Translations under genes and position numbers: made by a program | Shown here: positions 23,059 through 30,598 of the stretch, piece by piece | Layout: the number at the start of each line of letters is the position of its first letter | Position numbering within the stretch: position 1 is the first letter of the stretch | Notes under the pieces: generated by a model | Seen by the model: the letters and a program-made list of their open reading frames with translations, nothing else | Database searches by the model: none | What the model was told of the DNA's origin: nothing | NCBI GenBank assembly: GCA_050247255.1 | Contig: JBFWUM010000007.1 | Location: 1 to 64,000 of the forward strand | Length of the DNA stretch: 64,000 bases | Direction of reading: 5' to 3' | Source: JBFWUM01 sp050247255 | GTDB lineage: Bacteria > Acidobacteriota > Vicinamibacteria > Vicinamibacterales > UBA2999

Positions 23059-24107
23059 CTACGTGGTCTTCACCCTGTGGATCGCTTCATCCAGGTAACT
23101 CCGATCCATCTCGATCCCGGTGAAGTTGACGCCCAGCTGGGCGCAGGCGACGGCAGTGGAGCCGAGGCCGAGGAACGGGTCGGCCACCAGGCNNNNNNNN
23201 NNNNNNNNNNNNNNNNNNNNNNNNNNNNNNNNNNNNNNNNNNNNNNNNNNNNNNNNNNNNNNNNNNNNNNNNNNNNNNNNNNNNNNNNNNNNGTCTTCAC
23301 CCTGTGGATCGCTTCATCCAGGTAACTCCGATCCATCTCGATCCCGGTGAAGTTGACGCCCAGCTGGGCGCAGGCGACGGCAGTGGAGCCGAGGCCGAGG
23401 AACGGGTCGGCCACCAGGCGCACGCGGTCGAGGCCGTGCAGCCGCAGGCACATCTCCGGCAGCCGTGGCGGGAAGGTCGCCGGGTGCGGCCGGTCCTTGT
23501 CGCGGCTCTGGATGGTGTCGTAGGGGATGAACCAGGTGTTGCCCCGGCAGCGGACGCCTGACGCCGCGTCGGCCCAGCGGGCGACGTTCGACTGGTCCTG
23601 GTACTTCACGCCGATGGCGCGGCGGTCGAGCGGTGTCCGGCCGGCCGGCGTGAAGTGGAAGACGAACTCGTGGCAGTCGTGCAGGAACCGCTTGCTGTTG
23701 ATCGGCTTGTAGTGGCCGACGGCCAGGTCCTCCTTGTCGATGGCGATCGACTTGACCCAGTGAATCAGGTTCTGCAGCTGCAGGTGCGGGCGCACCGCCT
23801 GCGCCACGTCGAGCGCCGTCCACGGGTCGGTCGGCTTGGCGCCGACGTTCAAGAACAGCGATCCCTCCGGCGCCAGCGCCCGCGCCGCGGCGGCGACCCA
23901 CTGGCCGGTCCACGTCAGGTAGTCCTCGCGCGGCATGGTGTCGTCGTAGCTGCGGTACTGGATGCCGAGGTTGTACGGGGGAGAGGTGACGATGACGTCG
24001 ATGGAACGTGGCGGCAGATGCGCCAGGACGTCGACGCAGTCGCCGTGGAAGAACTTGAAGCTGGCGCGATGGAGCTTGAACGAGGCGTACGGCTGGGGGC
24101 GGCTCAC
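23059..24107 (-). CDS. Site-specific DNA methyltransferase, orphan (split by an assembly join)
   Basis: A DNA amino-methyltransferase of the N4-cytosine/N6-adenine class, beta-type order. Motif IV is TSPPYNLG near residue 41 and the SAM-binding motif I is DPFLGLGSTAVA near 235. The SPPY form is commonest in N4-cytosine enzymes but also occurs in adenine enzymes, so the modified base is uncertain. With the duplicated 127-bp ends collapsed, the protein is 273 residues ending HRVKTT. No restriction endonuclease gene is adjacent, so it looks like a regulatory or orphan methylase. The start is GTG. Confidence 0.85.
23066..23419. other. Scaffold join: 127-bp duplicate around 100 N
   Basis: Bases 23066-23192 are identical to 23293-23419 on either side of a 100-N run. 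The overlap length equals that at the 11.4-kb join. Removing one copy and the N run lets the methyltransferase frame read through to a TAG at 23059-23061. Confidence 0.9.
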
Positions 24108-24153
24108 GTGGAGCGATCGTACCGGATCGCTTCGGGCGAGTACAGCCCCAGGC

Positions 24154-24354
24154 TCAGGAGGCCCGGGTCAGGGCGGGGACCGTCGCGAAGCGATCGGCGG
24201 CAATCGTGTGATTGCGCCGATGCGCACAGGTCTCGCAGTCGGTGCCTTTTTCCTCGACGTAGGTCAGCTCGCGGCTGGTCGCCAGCTCGCGATACCGGCC
24301 GATGACGCACCCGCAGGAGAGTGTCCGAAACCCAAGGAGCCGCACGAGACTCAT
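24154..24354 (-). CDS. Small Cys-containing hypothetical protein
   Basis: A 66-residue protein starting MSLVRLLGFRTLSCGCVIGR. It has a CGC pair and a DCETC pair (CxxC-like), four Cys in total, which suggests a small zinc-binding or redox fold. A His-Arg-Arg stretch follows the second pair. The ATG is supported by GGAGGA about 8 bp upstream; a longer in-frame version is possible but lacks such a site. Function unknown. It lies upstream of the methyltransferase gene on the same strand with a 46-bp gap. Confidence 0.55.
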   Translation of the reverse strand: MSLVRLLGFRTLSCGCVIGRYRELATSRELTYVEEKGTDCETCAHRRNHTIAADRFATVPALTRAS

Positions 24355-24531
24355 GGCCCGATCCTCCAGCCGCGCCGGCGACGCGGCGGTGCGCGGCACC
24401 CTATATGCCGCGTGCCCGAGGTCAAGCAAACGGCGTACCGAAGAGGTCGGTCGAAACCCTAACGAAATCACGCCAGTTTCGCGCCCGCCTGTGTCCTCCA
24501 GGCCACGCGGCGTGTCAGCGATGCAACGAGT

Positions 24532-24587
24532 TGGATCTGGATCTCAAATCCCAGATCCGTGTGCCTGGGGCTTGGTGCCTGGGGCTT
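24532..24587. repeat. Repeat covering the 3' end of a coding sequence
   Basis: A hairpin GGATCTGG / CCAGATCC (about 24533-24557) is followed by two direct copies of GTGCCTGGGGCTTG-like words. On the minus strand these words encode the last residues of the membrane protein (PGTKPQAHGSGI) and its TGA lies inside the hairpin. This fits the stop-anchored pattern seen elsewhere in the window. Confidence 0.6.
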
Positions 24588-25110
24588 CGGCGCGGAGCGC
24601 GCGAAACGTTTCCAGCTCGATGGCCCGTTGCCTCGCCGCCGCGCCGCGGGCGCGGACGACGCGGACCACGAAGAGGAGGTGGAGGACGCCGATGACCCCG
24701 ACCTCGAGCCGGGTGGGGGCCGGGACCAGGGCGGGGATCAGGTTGATGAACGCGGCGGCGGCGAAGAGGAACGAGAAGAGCGGATCGATTCCGCCGCCCG
24801 GCAGCGCCGGGCCGACCGCCATCGCCGTCGTCTCCCAGTGCGGGCCGTCGGGCGTTTCGTAGTACGCCTGGATGAACCGGCCGATCCGCTCGACGCCGAC
24901 ATGCAGCGCGTGGATCGCCTCGAACCCGCCGGCCAGGACGGCCAGCGAGACGAGCGTGGCGACGGGGTAGTCGCCGAACAGCAGGATGACGATGGCCAGC
25001 GCCCCCCAGCCGATGAGGGTCACCGGCAACAGCACCATGCGCGCGGTGCCGCGGGCCGCGATGGTTTGCCGAAGCGCCTGGTACTCCGCGGTCGCAAGGG
25101 GTGGCTGCAT
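24544..25110 (-). CDS. Hypothetical membrane protein
   Basis: A 188-residue protein with about four membrane helices: VLLPVTLIGWGALAIVILLF, ATLVSLAVLAGGFEAIHALH, LFAAAAFINLIPALVPAP and VGVIGVLHLLFVVRVVRAR. The N-terminal 25 residues are cytosolic and helical. No family is recognised. The ATG at 25110 was preferred because upstream frames run into repetitive DNA. The C-terminal dozen residues are encoded by a short-word repeat and may be non-essential. Confidence 0.65.
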   Translation of the reverse strand: MQPPLATAEYQALRQTIAARGTARMVLLPVTLIGWGALAIVILLFGDYPVATLVSLAVLAGGFEAIHALHVGVERIGRFIQAYYETPDGPHWETTAMAVGPALPGGGIDPLFSFLFAAAAFINLIPALVPAPTRLEVGVIGVLHLLFVVRVVRARGAAARQRAIELETFRALRAEAPGTKPQAHGSGI

Positions 25111-25122
25111 GGGGGAGAGTGT

Positions 25123-25197
25123 AGTCGGTGGTCGATGGTCGGTGGTCGGGGGTCGGTCGTCGGTGGTCGAACCCTTGAACCCTCCGACCACCGACCC
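25123..25197. repeat. Word repeat (GGTCGGTGGTCG family) with inverted arm
   Basis: Tandem GGTGGTCG / GGGGTCGG words in the first 50 bp are followed, after AACCCTTGAACCC, by the reverse-complement words CCGACCACCGACCCC. The two arms can pair. The element lies between two divergent genes (membrane protein on minus, carboxypeptidase on plus), so it is not at a 3' end; it could affect either promoter. Confidence 0.7.
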
Positions 25198-25304
25198 CGC
25201 CGCCGGCATGTCCCGTGCACGGCGGCGGCCTGTGGGCCGGTCGAGGTGACCGAAAAGAGAACTGGGCTGCCCTCTTTGGCCCCTCCGTTCGTGTCAAAAA
25301 GGGA

Positions 25305-25332
25305 TTGCGGGCTACAGATTGTTTGCTACAAT
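25305..25332 (+). promoter_or_regulatory. Candidate sigma-70-type promoter for the carboxypeptidase gene
   Basis: TTGCGG (-35) and TACAAT (-10) are separated by 16 bp, 43 bp before the GTG start. The surrounding 40 bp are distinctly AT-richer than the rest of the window. Assigned by consensus similarity only. Confidence 0.4.
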
Positions 25333-25374
25333 GCCGACACATTCTGTAACACGCTGTCTCGTAAAGGTTTGCCT

Positions 25375-26463
25375 GTGACCCGAACCCGGCTCTTCTTCAG
25401 GACCCTGTCACTGATCTGCCTGCTCACCGCAGTCGGGCTTCCGACCGGTGTTGCCCAGGCAGCTCAGCAGTCGTCTACCGCCACCGCGAAGAAGACAACG
25501 ACAGCCAAGAAACCGGCGGCCAAGAAGCCGACCGCCGCCCAGCGCGCCCGCGCCCGGCGCGCCGCCGCCGCCCGGGCCCGCGCGGCAGCCGCCGCCCGCG
25601 CCCAGCGCGAAGCGCAGCAGCCGCACTTCAAGCTCGATGAGACCGGCGCCCTGGTTCCCGATCTGCGCGCCGCGGCCGCCATCATCTACAACCCGGAAAC
25701 GGGCGAGGTCCTCTGGGAGGAGAACTCGCGGGATCAGCGCTCGATTGCCAGCATCACCAAGGTGATGACGGCGCTGGTGTTCCTCGAAGACGACCCGGAC
25801 CTGTCGCGCGAGGTCACGATCACGGCCGCCGATACGCGCCGCGCGTCCACGACCTACCTGCGCACCGGCTACAAGATCACCACCGGCAACCTGATGCACC
25901 TGCTGCTCATCGGCTCGGACAACGCCGCGGCGCGGGCGCTGGCGCGCGTGTCGCCGCACGGCTCCACCGGCTTCATCGCGCGGATGAACGAGAAGGCGAA
26001 GGAGCTGGGGCTCGAGAACACTTCCTACGCCGACCCGTCAGGCCTGCTGGCAGACAATCTGTCGTCGGCGTACGACATGGCGCGGCTGATTACCTTCGCC
26101 GCCGGCGACGAGCTGATCTCGGGCATCATGCAGAAGCCGTCGTACAGCTTCAACGTCGGCCGCCGCACGATTTCGATCCACAGCACCAACGCGCTGCTGC
26201 GCAGCGGCGAGTACGACGTGGTTGGCGGCAAGACCGGCTTCATCCGCAAGGCGGGCTACTGCCTCGCCACGCTGCTGCGCCTGCCGCAAGGCGGCCCGCA
26301 GGTCGCGGTCGTCGTCCTCGGCGCCAACTCGAGCGCCCTGCGTTTCTGGGAAACCCGCCACCTGTTCAACTGGCTCTCGACCAAGGCGCAGGATCTGTTC
26401 GGGGGTGAGGATGTGGCGAGCGCCCCGGTTACGGTGGGGGCGGTGGCGGCGCCGGCTCAATAA
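25375..26463 (+). CDS. dacA: D-alanyl-D-alanine carboxypeptidase (S11, PBP5/6-like)
   Basis: A 362-residue exported low-molecular-weight penicillin-binding protein that trims the terminal D-Ala of peptidoglycan stem peptides. The three active-site motifs are present: SITK (Ser126-Lys129), SDN (181-183) and KTG (286-288). A signal peptide (ends GVAQA) is followed by an unusual Lys/Ala/Arg-rich stretch of about 50 residues resembling histone H1. The usual PBP5 C-terminal amphipathic anchor is absent. The GTG start has AAAGG 7 bp upstream. The stop TAA is the first base triplet of an inverted word repeat. Confidence 0.9.
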   Translation: MTRTRLFFRTLSLICLLTAVGLPTGVAQAAQQSSTATAKKTTTAKKPAAKKPTAAQRARARRAAAARARAAAAARAQREAQQPHFKLDETGALVPDLRAAAAIIYNPETGEVLWEENSRDQRSIASITKVMTALVFLEDDPDLSREVTITAADTRRASTTYLRTGYKITTGNLMHLLLIGSDNAAARALARVSPHGSTGFIARMNEKAKELGLENTSYADPSGLLADNLSSAYDMARLITFAAGDELISGIMQKPSYSFNVGRRTISIHSTNALLRSGEYDVVGGKTGFIRKAGYCLATLLRLPQGGPQVAVVVLGANSSALRFWETRHLFNWLSTKAQDLFGGEDVASAPVTVGAVAAPAQ

Positions 26464-26571
26464 TTCAGAATTCAGAATTCAGGATTCAGAATTGGCCCGG
26501 GTGCTTCACAGCGCTCGGGCCTTTTGTCTTTCATTCTGAATTCTGAATTCTGAATCCTGCATTCTGAATTA
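26461..26571. repeat. Inverted word repeat (TTCAGAA) joining two stop codons
   Basis: The left arm is TAATTCAGAATTCAGAATTC and onward; the right arm is its complement ending ATTCTGAATTA. The left TAA is the stop of dacA and the right one, read on the minus strand (TCC TAA TTCAG), is the stop of the fdhE-like gene. The arms enclose a GC-rich hairpin with a T-tract. This is the clearest case of the stop-anchored pattern. Confidence 0.85.
26494..26531 (+). terminator. Intrinsic terminator inside the repeat
   Basis: GGCCCGG pairs with TCGGGCC across a 15-bp loop and is followed by CTTTTGTCTTTC. It would terminate the dacA transcript. On the opposite strand no comparable T-tract is close, so it probably works in one direction. 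Confidence 0.75.
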
Positions 26572-27444
26572 GGAGTAGCCACGCTGTATCGCTGCGGCGT
26601 CCAGCGGCAGTGTCGCCACGCCATCCACCACCGGCATCACGGGCCGCGACGCGCGGCGGCCGTCGTACGCCTTCAGGTAGCGCTGGCAGACGTCGCACGC
26701 GTAGACGCGGTACTGGCCGTCGGGCGTGGCGAATGACGTGATGCGCGCCTTGTCGCTGTTGCGGCAGTAGGGGCAGGTCAGCGGCTCGAACTTCCAGCGC
26801 AGCGTGCAGCGAGCGCAGATCAAGTGGCGCTCGGCGGCGGGGGTGATCACGGCCAGGTCGGGCTCCGAGCCGCACAGCGGGCAGTGCGGGTGCGTCCAGA
26901 GCGCCAGCTCCTGCCGCTGCTGCAGCACTTCCGCACAACGCGAGAGGAACGGCCGCATCGCCAGCGTCAGCACCTGGTCGAGCGCGGCGTCCATCGGCGC
27001 CGCGGACGGCTCGTGGCCGATGCCGGCCACGGCATGACGCTGCGACACCTGCTGGAACCAGTGGCCGACGACGGTGAGGATGGAGGTGTCGCGGCCGATG
27101 GCCTGGACCCGGTCGTAGTCGGCATCGTCGAGCGCGCCGTGGCGGCGCAGCAGGTCGGTGGTCTGCCGGACCATCAGCCGCAGGTCGGTGAGCTCGATCG
27201 GGATCTGCTCGAAGTGGAGCACCGGCCGCCCCTGGGCGTTGTGCTCGGACATCGACTGGGCGCCGAGCTCGAACCAGGGGAGCGGCACCCGCCCCTGGAT
27301 GCGCCGGTACAGCTCGACGATCTCCAGGTGCATCGCCACGGCATCGGCCAGCTCGGGCTGCCGTTCGGCGAGGGCGCGCAGCTCGAGGACTTCGCGCGAC
27401 TCCGAGCGGCTCGGGCGCGCCGGGCGCTGCGGTGCCTCAGCCAT
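26569..27444 (-). CDS. fdhE: FdhE-like formate dehydrogenase accessory protein
   Basis: A 291-residue rubredoxin-like zinc protein. Four CxxC pairs lie in the C-terminal half (HCPLCGS from about residue 188, then ICARCTL, TCPYCRN and ACDVCQR), the signature of FdhE, which helps mature membrane formate dehydrogenases. The N-terminal half is helical. No formate dehydrogenase gene is in the window, so the partner is elsewhere or the protein has another role. The TAA stop overlaps the repeat shared with dacA. Confidence 0.8.
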   Translation of the reverse strand: MAEAPQRPARPSRSESREVLELRALAERQPELADAVAMHLEIVELYRRIQGRVPLPWFELGAQSMSEHNAQGRPVLHFEQIPIELTDLRLMVRQTTDLLRRHGALDDADYDRVQAIGRDTSILTVVGHWFQQVSQRHAVAGIGHEPSAAPMDAALDQVLTLAMRPFLSRCAEVLQQRQELALWTHPHCPLCGSEPDLAVITPAAERHLICARCTLRWKFEPLTCPYCRNSDKARITSFATPDGQYRVYACDVCQRYLKAYDGRRASRPVMPVVDGVATLPLDAAAIQRGYS

Positions 27445-27458
27445 GAGGTCATCTTAGA

Positions 27459-27573
27459 TCAATGCCCAATGCCCAATGCCCAATGCTCAATGAGAAAGTT
27501 GGTCATGGGACCTCGGGCCTTGGGCATTGGGCCTTGGGCATTGGGCATTGAGCCTTGAGCATTGGGCATTGAT
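27459..27573. repeat. Word repeat (CAATGCC / GGCATTG) between divergent genes
   Basis: The left arm holds four tandem copies of a CAATGCC word. The right arm holds about seven GGGCATTG / GGGCCTTG / GAGCATTG words in the opposite sense. The intervening 35 bp contain no obvious motif. The element fills the space between the fdhE-like and glgA starts and so overlaps their promoter region. Confidence 0.8.
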
Positions 27574-27590
27574 GGAATAATCGCGGAGCG

Positions 27591-29024
27591 ATGCGGATAT
27601 TGATGGTCGCCTCCGAGGCGGTGCCGTTTGCCAAGACCGGCGGACTCGCCGACGTCATCGGCGCGCTGCCGCGGGCGCTGGCGGCGCGCGGGCATCAGGT
27701 GGACGTCATGATCCCGCAGTACCGCGGCGTCGACGCGGGGGAGCCGCTGGGCGCGCTGCGGGTGCCGATCGGGCCCGGCGTCGAGGACGCGACGCTGTCG
27801 CAGGTCGAGGCCGGGGGCGTGCGCACGATTCTCGCCAGCCACCCGCGCTACTTCGACCGGGACTACCTGTACGGCGCCGGCGGCCACGACTACCCGGACA
27901 ACCCCGAGCGTTTCACGTTTCTGTCGCGCGCCGCGCTCGAGTGGGCGGCCGCCAGCCGCGAGCCGTACGACGTACTGCACGCCCACGACTGGCAGGCGGG
28001 GCTGGCACCGGTGCTCCTGCAGCGCGAGTTCGCCACGCATCGCGCCCTGTCGCAGCTGCGCACGGTGTTCACCATCCACAACCTGGCGTACCAGGGCCTG
28101 GCCGACGCCAGCTGGCTGCCGCGGCTCGGTCTCGGCTGGGACCTGCTGCAGCTCGACGCGATGGAATTCTGGGGGCGCATCAGTTTCCTCAAGGGCGGCA
28201 TCGTCTTCAGCCGCACGGTCACGACCGTCAGCCCGCGATATGCCGAGGAAATCCAGACGCCGGAATACGGTTTCGGCTTCGACGGCATCCTGCGCCACCG
28301 GTCGGCGGATCTGATCGGGATCCTGAACGGGATCGATTACGATCAGTGGGATCCGGCGCGCGATCCGCACCTGGCCGCGCCCTATTCGGCCGACGCGCTC
28401 GACGGCAAGCGGGTCTCGAAGCGCGCGCTGCTGGCCGAGTACGGCCTGCCGGCGGATGCGGCGACGCTCGAACGGCCGCTGGTCGGCCTGGTGTCGCGCC
28501 TCGTCGATCAGAAAGGGTTCGACCTGATCGCCGAGCTCGCCGACGTGCTGCCGGCGCTCGACGCCACCTACGTCCTGCTCGGCACCGGCGATCGGCGGTA
28601 CGAGGACCTGTGGCTCGGACTGGCGGCGCGCCACCCGGGGCGGATCGGGGTGAGGATCGGGTTCGACGAGGGGCTGGCCCATCGGGTGGAAGCAGGCGCC
28701 GACCTGTTCCTGATGCCGTCCCGCTTCGAGCCGTGCGGGCTGAACCAGATGTACAGCCTGCGGTATGGGACGGTGCCGCTGGTGCACGCCACCGGCGGGC
28801 TGGCGGACACGGTGCGCAGCTACGACCCGCAGACGGGGAGCGGCACCGGGTTCGCCTTCGACGAGTATTCGGCCCAGGCGCTGCTTGGGACCCTGCGCTG
28901 GGCGCTCGGCATCTATACAGATGCGGGCGCCTGGCGGAGGATCCAGGCCGAAGGGATGCGGCAGGACTTCTCGTGGCAGGCATCGGCGAGGAAGTACGAG
29001 AAGGTGTATGGGGTGGCTAGGTAG
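27591..29024 (+). CDS. glgA: Glycogen synthase
   Basis: A 477-residue GT5 glycosyltransferase that extends alpha-1,4-glucan from ADP-glucose in the cytosol. The ADP-glucose-binding KTGGLADV motif is at residues 15-22 and HAHDWQAGLAP follows. In the C-terminal Rossmann domain SRLVDQKGFDL and the PSRFEPCGLNQMYSLRYGT block identify the family clearly. The length is standard. Other glycogen genes are not in the window. The TAG stop lies within the word GTAGCTCGG, the start of a repeat before trxA. Confidence 0.95.
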   Translation: MRILMVASEAVPFAKTGGLADVIGALPRALAARGHQVDVMIPQYRGVDAGEPLGALRVPIGPGVEDATLSQVEAGGVRTILASHPRYFDRDYLYGAGGHDYPDNPERFTFLSRAALEWAAASREPYDVLHAHDWQAGLAPVLLQREFATHRALSQLRTVFTIHNLAYQGLADASWLPRLGLGWDLLQLDAMEFWGRISFLKGGIVFSRTVTTVSPRYAEEIQTPEYGFGFDGILRHRSADLIGILNGIDYDQWDPARDPHLAAPYSADALDGKRVSKRALLAEYGLPADAATLERPLVGLVSRLVDQKGFDLIAELADVLPALDATYVLLGTGDRRYEDLWLGLAARHPGRIGVRIGFDEGLAHRVEAGADLFLMPSRFEPCGLNQMYSLRYGTVPLVHATGGLADTVRSYDPQTGSGTGFAFDEYSAQALLGTLRWALGIYTDAGAWRRIQAEGMRQDFSWQASARKYEKVYGVAR

Positions 29025-29079
29025 CTCGGTGGCTGGGGAAGACCCAGCTACCCAACAACCCAGATACCCAGCTACCTAA
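29018..29079. repeat. Stop-anchored word repeat (TAGCTGGG family)
   Basis: The glgA TAG begins TAGCTCGGTGGCTGGGG; after a short turn the complement CCCAGCTACCCAACAACCCA and onward follows. The hairpin ends just before the trxA ribosome site. Its words are those of the 3987-4061 element, 25 kb away. Confidence 0.75.
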
Positions 29080-29090
29080 TTGAGGAGACT

Positions 29091-29417
29091 ATGGCTTCCG
29101 AGAAGGTCAAGACATTTACCGACAGCAATTTCGACGCGGAAACGAAGAGCGGCGTCGTCCTCGTGGACTTCTGGGCCGAGTGGTGCGGGCCGTGCCGGCG
29201 CATTGCGCCGTTCGTGGACGCGCTGGCCGACGAGTACGACGGCAAGGCGACCGTGGCGAAGCTGAATGTCGACGAGAACCCGCAGGTGCCGACCCGCTTC
29301 ATGGTGCGCGGCATCCCGACGCTGCTGATCTTCAAGAACGGCCAGCTCGCCGACACCATCGTCGGCCTGGTGCCGAAGGAAGAGATCGCGTCGAAGCTCG
29401 AGAAGGCGCTGGCATAA
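29091..29417 (+). CDS. trxA: Thioredoxin
   Basis: A 108-residue cytosolic thioredoxin. The redox pair is Cys32 and Cys35 in WAEWCGPCRRIAPF, and the cis-proline loop is RGIPTLLIFKNG. The protein is full length. GAGGAG lies 3 bp before the ATG. The thioredoxin reductase gene begins 5 bp after the stop, so the pair forms a self-contained reducing system. Confidence 0.95.
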   Translation: MASEKVKTFTDSNFDAETKSGVVLVDFWAEWCGPCRRIAPFVDALADEYDGKATVAKLNVDENPQVPTRFMVRGIPTLLIFKNGQLADTIVGLVPKEEIASKLEKALA

Positions 29418-29422
29418 CCCCC

Positions 29423-30403
29423 ATGGCCGATCGCGACGTCGTCATTATCGGGTCCGGGCCGGCGGGGCTGACCGCGGCGCTCTACGCGGCGCGCGCCAAC
29501 CTGAAGCCTTTGCTGATCGAGGGCATCGAGGCGGGCGGGCAGCTGATGCTCACCACCATGGTCGAGAACTTTCCCGGCTTCGAGCACGGGATCATGGGGC
29601 CCGACCTGATGGCGAACATGCGCAAGCAGGCGGAGCACTTCGGCACGGAGGTGGTGCAGAACAACGTCACCTCCGTGAACATCGGGCAGCGGCCGTTCAC
29701 GCTGACGCTCGGCGACGGCGCGACGATCACCACCCGCGCGCTGATCGTCGCCACCGGCGCCTCGGCCAGGTGGCTCGAGATCGGCTCCGACAAGCTGCTG
29801 TCCGGCCACGGCGTCTCGACCTGCGCCACCTGCGACGGCTACTTCTTCCGCGGCCGGCCGATCGCGGTCGTCGGCGGCGGCGACTCGGCGATGGAGGAGG
29901 CGATCTACCTCACGAAGTTCGCCTCGAAGGTGACGGTGATCCACCGGCGCGACAGCCTGCGCGCGTCGAAGATCATGCAGGACAAGGCGTTCGCCAACCC
30001 GAAGATCGAGTTCATCTGGGACTCGGAGATCGCCGAGGTCAAGGACGTCTCGAAGGGCGAGGTCACCTCGATCGTCGTGCGCAACCTCAAGACCGGGTCG
30101 CTGAGCGAGGTCGCGCTCGACGGCGTGTTCATCGCCATCGGCCACGTGCCGAACACGTCGCTGTTCAAGGGGCAGCTCGATCTCGACGAGACCGGCTACA
30201 TCAGGACGCACGACGGATCGAAGACGAGCGTGCCGGGTGTGTTCGCCGCCGGCGACGTGCAGGATCACGTCTATCGCCAGGCGATCACCGCCGCTGGATC
30301 CGGCTGCATGGCGGCGATCGATGCGGAGCGGTACCTCGAGCACCTGCCGGTGCCCGATGAACGCACCGACGCCGCGGCGTGTGACGCGCCGGCGCAGGCG
30401 TAA
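29423..30403 (+). CDS. trxB: Thioredoxin-disulfide reductase
   Basis: A 326-residue FAD/NADPH flavoenzyme that reduces thioredoxin. The FAD motif VVIIGSGPAGLTAALYAARA opens the protein. The active disulfide is Cys134-Cys137 in STCATCDGYF, and the NADPH motif AVVGGGDSAMEEAIYL follows. The C-terminal FAD contact is FAAGDVQDHVYRQAITAAGS. A short acidic Ala-rich tail follows the family core. The start ATG is 5 bp after the trxA stop. Confidence 0.95.
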   Translation: MADRDVVIIGSGPAGLTAALYAARANLKPLLIEGIEAGGQLMLTTMVENFPGFEHGIMGPDLMANMRKQAEHFGTEVVQNNVTSVNIGQRPFTLTLGDGATITTRALIVATGASARWLEIGSDKLLSGHGVSTCATCDGYFFRGRPIAVVGGGDSAMEEAIYLTKFASKVTVIHRRDSLRASKIMQDKAFANPKIEFIWDSEIAEVKDVSKGEVTSIVVRNLKTGSLSEVALDGVFIAIGHVPNTSLFKGQLDLDETGYIRTHDGSKTSVPGVFAAGDVQDHVYRQAITAAGSGCMAAIDAERYLEHLPVPDERTDAAACDAPAQA

Positions 30404-30461
30404 CGCTCCACGCTGCGCTCAGCTCATCCGCAGTTTTGTGTGCAGCTAACACTGTTGGCTG

Positions 30462-30490
30462 TTGACAAGTTTCGTTAAGCAACTCATCAT
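30462..30490 (+). promoter_or_regulatory. Candidate promoter for the conflict island
   Basis: A perfect TTGACA is followed 17 bp later by CATCAT, a weak -10. It lies in the 195-bp gap before the GMC oxidoreductase gene, the only sizeable gap upstream of the eight-gene plus-strand operon. Assigned by consensus only. No operator-like repeat is evident nearby. Confidence 0.3.
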
Positions 30491-30598
30491 GCCGCGTCCG
30501 ATCAGTTCGTCACGAACAACAGATCGGGCCCGGCCGTCCCCCGCCCCCCCGGGAATTCTCGGCCCACCAAGAATCTGACCGATCCGCACGGGAGCGGA

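Noticed and set aside
24559..25374. N-terminal extension of the D-Ala-D-Ala carboxypeptidase
   Set aside because: The upstream frame crosses a repeat and a promoter-like region and lies antisense to a membrane protein; the GTG at 25375 begins a proper signal peptide with a ribosome site.
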